From: Phycisphaerae bacterium | Lineage (GTDB): Bacteria; Planctomycetota; Phycisphaerae; Phycisphaerales; SM1A02 | NCBI GenBank assembly: GCA_002718515.1 | Contig: PBEX01000026.1 | Coordinates: 51,986 to 61,395 of the forward strand | DNA length: 9,410 nucleotides | Direction of reading: 5' to 3' | Shown here: in pieces, positions 6,319-9,410 of the stretch | Numbering within the stretch: the first letter of the stretch is position 1 | Layout of the letters: each line of letters opens with the position of its first letter | Position numbers and translations under genes: made by a program | Notes under the pieces: model-generated | Database searches by the model: none | What the model was told of the DNA's origin: nothing | Seen by the model: the letters and a program-made list of their open reading frames with translations, nothing else

Positions 6319-7527
6319 GTGTCTCCAGTTCTCCAAGGACACCCCCTCGTACCAACTGAAAAACACCAATTCATAGAGACGAATGCTGATCTTATTGCTC
6401 TATGCAACTCCGTACGCGAAGAACATGCCTTTGCATTTGACACCGAGTTTATTGGCGAAGATTCTTATTACGCGCACACGTGCCTCATTCAGATTGCAAC
6501 GAAGCGTGGAGTGACCCTCATAGACCCATTTTCTGTCGATGATTTAACTCCCCTTTACGAACTGATCTGTGACCCTGACATCATCACAATTGTGCATGCG
6601 GGCATACAAGATTTCGAGCCAGTCATCAGATTACACAATGATTCCCCAAAGAACATTTTCGACACTCAAATTGCTGCGGGGTTTGTTGGATTGCCCTGGC
6701 CGCTCTCGCTCACAAAGACAATCGGAACAATCTTAAATCACACCGTTGGTGGTCATTTCACTTTCTCTCAGTGGGATGCTAGACCACTGACAAAACGTCA
6801 ACTTCATTACGCCGCAGATGATGTCAGATACCTCATCGCAATTCACGACGATCTCCAAAACAAACTACGCGAGTTAGATAGAGAACAGTGGCTTCACTCC
6901 GAATGTCAAAAGTTCAGTAACGCTGACACGTTTGAGTTTAACACACGACAGGTTGTCAAGAAAATTTGCGGAACGAAGGTACCGAAAACGAGAGAACTCA
7001 AACGCATCCAAGCCCTAGCAGTACTCAGAAACTCAATTGCGAAAGAAAAAAACTTGCCACCGAAAGATGTGTATCCAAATGAATGCATTTGGCACTTAGC
7101 AAAGAACTTGATAAGTAACGCAAATCAACTGAGCGCCATTAGGGGATTCCCAAAACACATTGCAGTTCAGTTTGGCGAGAGAATCATTCAATGTTTAGAG
7201 GATTCTGAATCAGTTGATCCTGTGAAGTTGCGAAAACCACAAAAAATTGAATCCGAACCAAAAATGAGACAAGAACTCGACGGCGCGTGGTCACTCTTTA
7301 ATGCGTTCTGTGTTGGTCAACAACTGGCTCCAGGACTTGTTTCTAATCGGCAATCCTTTACCGACTGGTATTTGTGGTTAAGAGAAGGTCGTGACATTTC
7401 TGCAAGTCCTCTAAGTCATGATTGGCGTGCGACATTCCTCACTGATTTCAGTGCGATGATCAATGACCAAGGATCACTTACATTCGCGTTTGACAATGGC
7501 TTGATGGTGAATAAAGCATCGTTGTGA
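6319..7527 (+). CDS. rnd: RNase D-like 3'-5' exoribonuclease (DEDDy family with HRDC domain)
   Basis: A 402-residue protein from this start. The exonuclease domain (about 18-190) shows all three DEDDy motifs: Exo I AFDTEF with D41 and E43, Exo II HAGIQD with D98, and Exo III YAADD with Y164 and D168, preceded by the typical WDARPLTKRQL. A helical HRDC-like nucleic-acid-binding domain follows at about 228-296, then a C-terminal region of roughly 100 residues. Family members trim tRNA and other structured RNA 3' ends in the cytoplasm using two metal ions. The start is uncertain: GTG at 6319 has AGAAGG 4 nt upstream and gives a length near E. coli RNase D (375), while ATGs at 6220, 6241 and 6247 add a basic, low-complexity extension. 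The stop lies 24 bp before ruvB, so the two are probably co-transcribed. Confidence 0.88.
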   Translation: MSPVLQGHPLVPTEKHQFIETNADLIALCNSVREEHAFAFDTEFIGEDSYYAHTCLIQIATKRGVTLIDPFSVDDLTPLYELICDPDIITIVHAGIQDFEPVIRLHNDSPKNIFDTQIAAGFVGLPWPLSLTKTIGTILNHTVGGHFTFSQWDARPLTKRQLHYAADDVRYLIAIHDDLQNKLRELDREQWLHSECQKFSNADTFEFNTRQVVKKICGTKVPKTRELKRIQALAVLRNSIAKEKNLPPKDVYPNECIWHLAKNLISNANQLSAIRGFPKHIAVQFGERIIQCLEDSESVDPVKLRKPQKIESEPKMRQELDGAWSLFNAFCVGQQLAPGLVSNRQSFTDWYLWLREGRDISASPLSHDWRATFLTDFSAMINDQGSLTFAFDNGLMVNKASL

Positions 7528-7551
7528 CGATAAGATTGTTGAGGCATTGTC

Positions 7552-8559
7552 ATGACGCGAGAAAGAATTGTTTCACCACTAGAACAAAAAAATGATGTTG
7601 AAGTGCCCGGCTCATCTACGCCATCTGCTCGTCCTCAATCACTTGAGCACTATCTAGGGCAAACTGAGTTAAAGGAGCGTCTTGGCATTGCACTCCAAGC
7701 CGCAAAAGTCCGAAGTGGCCCAATGGAGCATACGCTTCTCTATGGTCCTCCTGGACTTGGTAAGACAACACTTGCGCACGTCATCGCAAATGAACTGGGC
7801 TCAAAGGCGTGGGTGACTTCAGGACCTGCACTAACGAAGGGAAGCGACCTTGTGGGCACGCTTACCCGAATGGAACCCCATGACGTTCTTTTCATCGATG
7901 AAATCCACCGGTTACCTGCTGCAGTTGAAGAATACATTTACCCCGCAATGGAAGATTACAAAATTGATTTCACGCTTGATTCAGGCATGCATGCAAGAGT
8001 CGTTTCTTATGCGCTGCAACCATTTACCCTCATCGGAGCAACAACACGAGCCGGACTTTTAACAGGCGCACTCCGAAGTCGATTTGGTCTTGTTCACAAT
8101 ATCCGTTACTACAATTGCGATGAACTCGCTGACATCCTAGAACAAGCCGTTTCAGTGATGAGTTACAACGAAATGAATCGAGATGCGTTAACTCGGATTG
8201 CTTCAAGAAGTAGAGGTACTCCACGAATCGCGCTTCGTTTACTGAGACGAGTTCAAGACTTTGCAATCGTAAAATCAAACGGCGAATGCACACTTGAAGT
8301 TGTCAATAATGCACTAGCCCTTGAAGGAATTGATGAAGCAGGTTTAGATCAACTCGACCGAATGTATTTACAAACGCTTGCAACGGTTTATGAGGGTGGC
8401 CCTGTTGGAGTCGAAGCTATTGCAGCGACAATGGGGGAAGATGCTGGCACCCTAGAAGATGTTGTTGAGCCATATCTCCTTCAAATTGGGCTTCTAGCAA
8501 GAACGCGACAAGGCAGAAAGCTGACCCAAGAAGGCAAGAAAATTGCCGAAGAACGCTGA
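7552..8559 (+). CDS. ruvB: Holliday junction branch-migration ATPase RuvB
   Basis: A 335-residue AAA+ motor that drives branch migration of Holliday junctions with RuvA and hands them to RuvC. Walker A GPPGLGKT at 65-72, Walker B VLFIDEIHRL at 112-121, sensor 1 GATTRAG at 162-168, the arginine-finger segment LRSRFG (R175), and sensor 2 SRGTPRIA at 220-227 are all intact. The C-terminal winged helix contains GGPVGVEAIAATMGEDAGTL and ends with the RQGRKLTQEGK region that contacts DNA. Length matches the family. GAGG lies 7 nt before the ATG. The usual ruvA and ruvC partners are not in the window; the neighbour upstream is the RNase D-like gene. The segment before Walker B reads SDLVGTLTRMEP in place of the common DLAAILT sequence, a minor variation. 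Confidence 0.98.
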   Translation: MTRERIVSPLEQKNDVEVPGSSTPSARPQSLEHYLGQTELKERLGIALQAAKVRSGPMEHTLLYGPPGLGKTTLAHVIANELGSKAWVTSGPALTKGSDLVGTLTRMEPHDVLFIDEIHRLPAAVEEYIYPAMEDYKIDFTLDSGMHARVVSYALQPFTLIGATTRAGLLTGALRSRFGLVHNIRYYNCDELADILEQAVSVMSYNEMNRDALTRIASRSRGTPRIALRLLRRVQDFAIVKSNGECTLEVVNNALALEGIDEAGLDQLDRMYLQTLATVYEGGPVGVEAIAATMGEDAGTLEDVVEPYLLQIGLLARTRQGRKLTQEGKKIAEER

Positions 8560-8577
8560 ATTTTGACCCCTAAAACA

Positions 8578-8623
8578 GCCAAAACTCCATTTTTCCTAAT
8601 TTTTTAGGCAAAAATTGCTTGGC
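8578..8623 (+). terminator. Possible weak terminator hairpin after ruvB
   Basis: CCTAA (8595-8599) and TTAGG (8604-8608) pair around TTTT. With one bulged C the stem extends by TTTTT (8590-8594) with AAAAA (8610-8614), and GCCAA (8578-8582) can pair with TTGGC (8619-8623) outside it. No T run follows on either strand, so termination is uncertain. Confidence 0.35.
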
Positions 8624-8669
8624 GAATCAAATATTTTCCTCAATCATACACTTGGTTGAACGAGCAAAC

Positions 8670-8728
8670 ATTGCCTCGTGGTATGCTGTAGGTCTCAACC
8701 GCATGTCTTCCGACCTGCAGAATGGCAG
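8670..8728 (+). other. Inverted repeats suggesting RNA structure in the ruvB-pseudopilin gap
   Basis: CTGTAGGTC (8686-8694) can pair with GACCTGCAG (8712-8720) with one G-U pair, and the flanking ATTGCC (about 8670-8675) can pair with GGCAGT (about 8724-8729), also with one wobble, enclosing it. The rest of the 286-bp gap at 8560-8845 has no convincing gene. I do not recognise an RNA family; this could be a leader or a small RNA, or chance. Confidence 0.3.
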
Positions 8729-8792
8729 TTGATGGCGCTGTCGACAATTTTCACACAGAGGGCTGGAACTGTTGAATCCATCCCTCAAAGTT

Positions 8793-8826
8793 TGCGTATA
8801 CCAATGAATGAATATATGAATACGCA
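8793..8826 (+). promoter_or_regulatory. Inverted repeat before the pseudopilin-like gene, operator-like
   Basis: TGCGTAT (8793-8799) and ATACGCA (8820-8826) form a perfect 7-bp inverted repeat separated by 20 bp, about 20 bp before the start codon. TATATG at 8813-8818 inside it could be a -10 element with TTTGCG (8791-8796) as a poor -35 at 16-bp spacing. GTTTGCGTATA at its left arm is shared with the chaperonin operon upstream region. Confidence 0.4.
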
Positions 8827-8845
8827 TTTAAAGGAACTTAGAATC

Positions 8846-9410
8846 ATGGATAAGAAAAACAGACCCTTCGGTTTCACAATTGTAGAATTGCTCGTGGTCA
8901 TCTCGATTATCGCGCTTCTCATTGGCATTTTGGTCCCAGCTGTTCAAAAAGCTCGTGACTCTGCCAAAGTAACACAATCAAAATCAAACTCACACCAAGT
9001 GATGATTGCTCTTGCGAACTACGCATCAGACCATAACGACAGAAACTTTAGTACAGCACCAGACAACCTTTCTAGTGGCAACAGAACTGGAATGGACATT
9101 GAAGATGCGATCGAAGAACTTGAAGGTCCGAATCCAATGGGTATCGAGTGTGGCGACTTTGCGATTCCTGGTTCAGCATCACCTTATGTTTTCTACATTG
9201 CGATGTTTACCAATGGCGGGAATGAAACAGGTGGCATTGCTCCATACTGCTTCAACTCAGGAAACACAACAAGCTCAACAGGCAAACGTGGCTACGGCAC
9301 ATGGCGATATCCAAACGCAGGTCAAGTGGCGGTTTACATGAATGGTCAACCACGTCACGCTGCATACTTTGCACCAAAAGATGTTGTTCCATTACGAGCA
9401 ATGAAAGAAT
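8846..9410 (+). CDS. Type II pseudopilin-like protein with prepilin N-terminal motif, 3' end cut off
   Basis: The frame opens at an ATG with AAAGGA 10 nt upstream and stays open for 188 codons to the window edge, so the C-terminus is missing. The N-terminus is a prepilin signal: a short basic leader MDKKNRPFG, cleavage expected between G9 and F10, Glu at mature position 5 (E14), then a hydrophobic helix to about residue 31 ending LVPAVQKAR. PilD-type peptidase would cleave and methylate it, and the protein would assemble at or be secreted through a type II secretion-like pseudopilus. The mature domain begins with a helix (QVMIALANYASDHNDR) typical of planctomycete G/H-type pseudopilins, then a Gly/Asn/Ser-rich beta region with two Cys (IECGDF, PYCFN). 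Planctomycetes carry many such paralogues, so the specific role is unknown. No further pilus genes are visible. Confidence 0.9.
   Translation, partial: MDKKNRPFGFTIVELLVVISIIALLIGILVPAVQKARDSAKVTQSKSNSHQVMIALANYASDHNDRNFSTAPDNLSSGNRTGMDIEDAIEELEGPNPMGIECGDFAIPGSASPYVFYIAMFTNGGNETGGIAPYCFNSGNTTSSTGKRGYGTWRYPNAGQVAVYMNGQPRHAAYFAPKDVVPLRAMKE

Noticed and set aside
6077..6355. A 92-codon minus-strand open frame over the groEL terminator
   Set aside because: It runs through the terminator hairpin into the start of the RNase D-like gene, has no ribosome site or recognisable domain, and is best explained as a shadow frame.
8627..8827. A 66-codon minus-strand open frame in the ruvB-pseudopilin gap
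   Set aside because: Its composition is not protein-like (many Arg, His, Cys and Ser without domain or membrane pattern), and it covers the inverted repeat and probable promoter of the pseudopilin-like gene.
9006..9341. A 111-codon plus-strand open frame near the right edge
   Set aside because: It overlaps in another frame the pseudopilin-like gene, whose frame stays open from 8846 to the edge and has a clear prepilin motif.

Overview
The window looks like chromosomal DNA from a planctomycete, probably of the Phycisphaerae type. The main clue is the gene running off the right end, which has the type II pseudopilin N-terminus typical of the large planctomycete families. Scattered genes sharing no common pathway, frequent ATG starts with AAAGGA-type ribosome binding sites, and sampled GC in the mid-40s to low 50s in the housekeeping genes fit but prove nothing. 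The taxonomic call is inference.

Layout. Left block, all on the minus strand: (i) an exported, helix-rich protein of unknown function cut off by the left edge, in more AT-rich DNA; (ii) a strong hairpin terminator; (iii) a two-domain protein shaped like a cobalamin-binding photoreceptor or corrinoid protein but lacking the cobalt-binding histidine, preceded by a 5' region full of small hairpins; (iv) asparaginyl-tRNA synthetase (asnS). A 69-bp divergent gap follows. The middle block, on the plus strand, is a chaperonin operon: an atypical response-regulator receiver protein, overlapping groES by ATGA, then a 74-residue unknown protein, then groEL, closed by a textbook terminator. Right block, plus strand: an RNase D-like 3'-5' exonuclease (DEDDy plus HRDC) and ruvB (Holliday-junction motor) in tandem 24 bp apart. 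A 286-bp gap with possible RNA structure and an inverted repeat then precedes the pseudopilin-like gene cut off by the right edge.

How the genes work together. The GroES co-chaperonin and GroEL form the folding chamber. The two extra genes in that unit, the receiver-like protein and the 74-residue protein, are the least ordinary part of the window and are candidates for regulators or accessory factors of the chaperonin. RNase D and RuvB are both nucleic-acid maintenance enzymes and are probably co-transcribed, but no joint function is implied. I found no mobile element, CRISPR array, tRNA or rRNA. Both edge genes are partial, so their lengths and C-termini are unknown.
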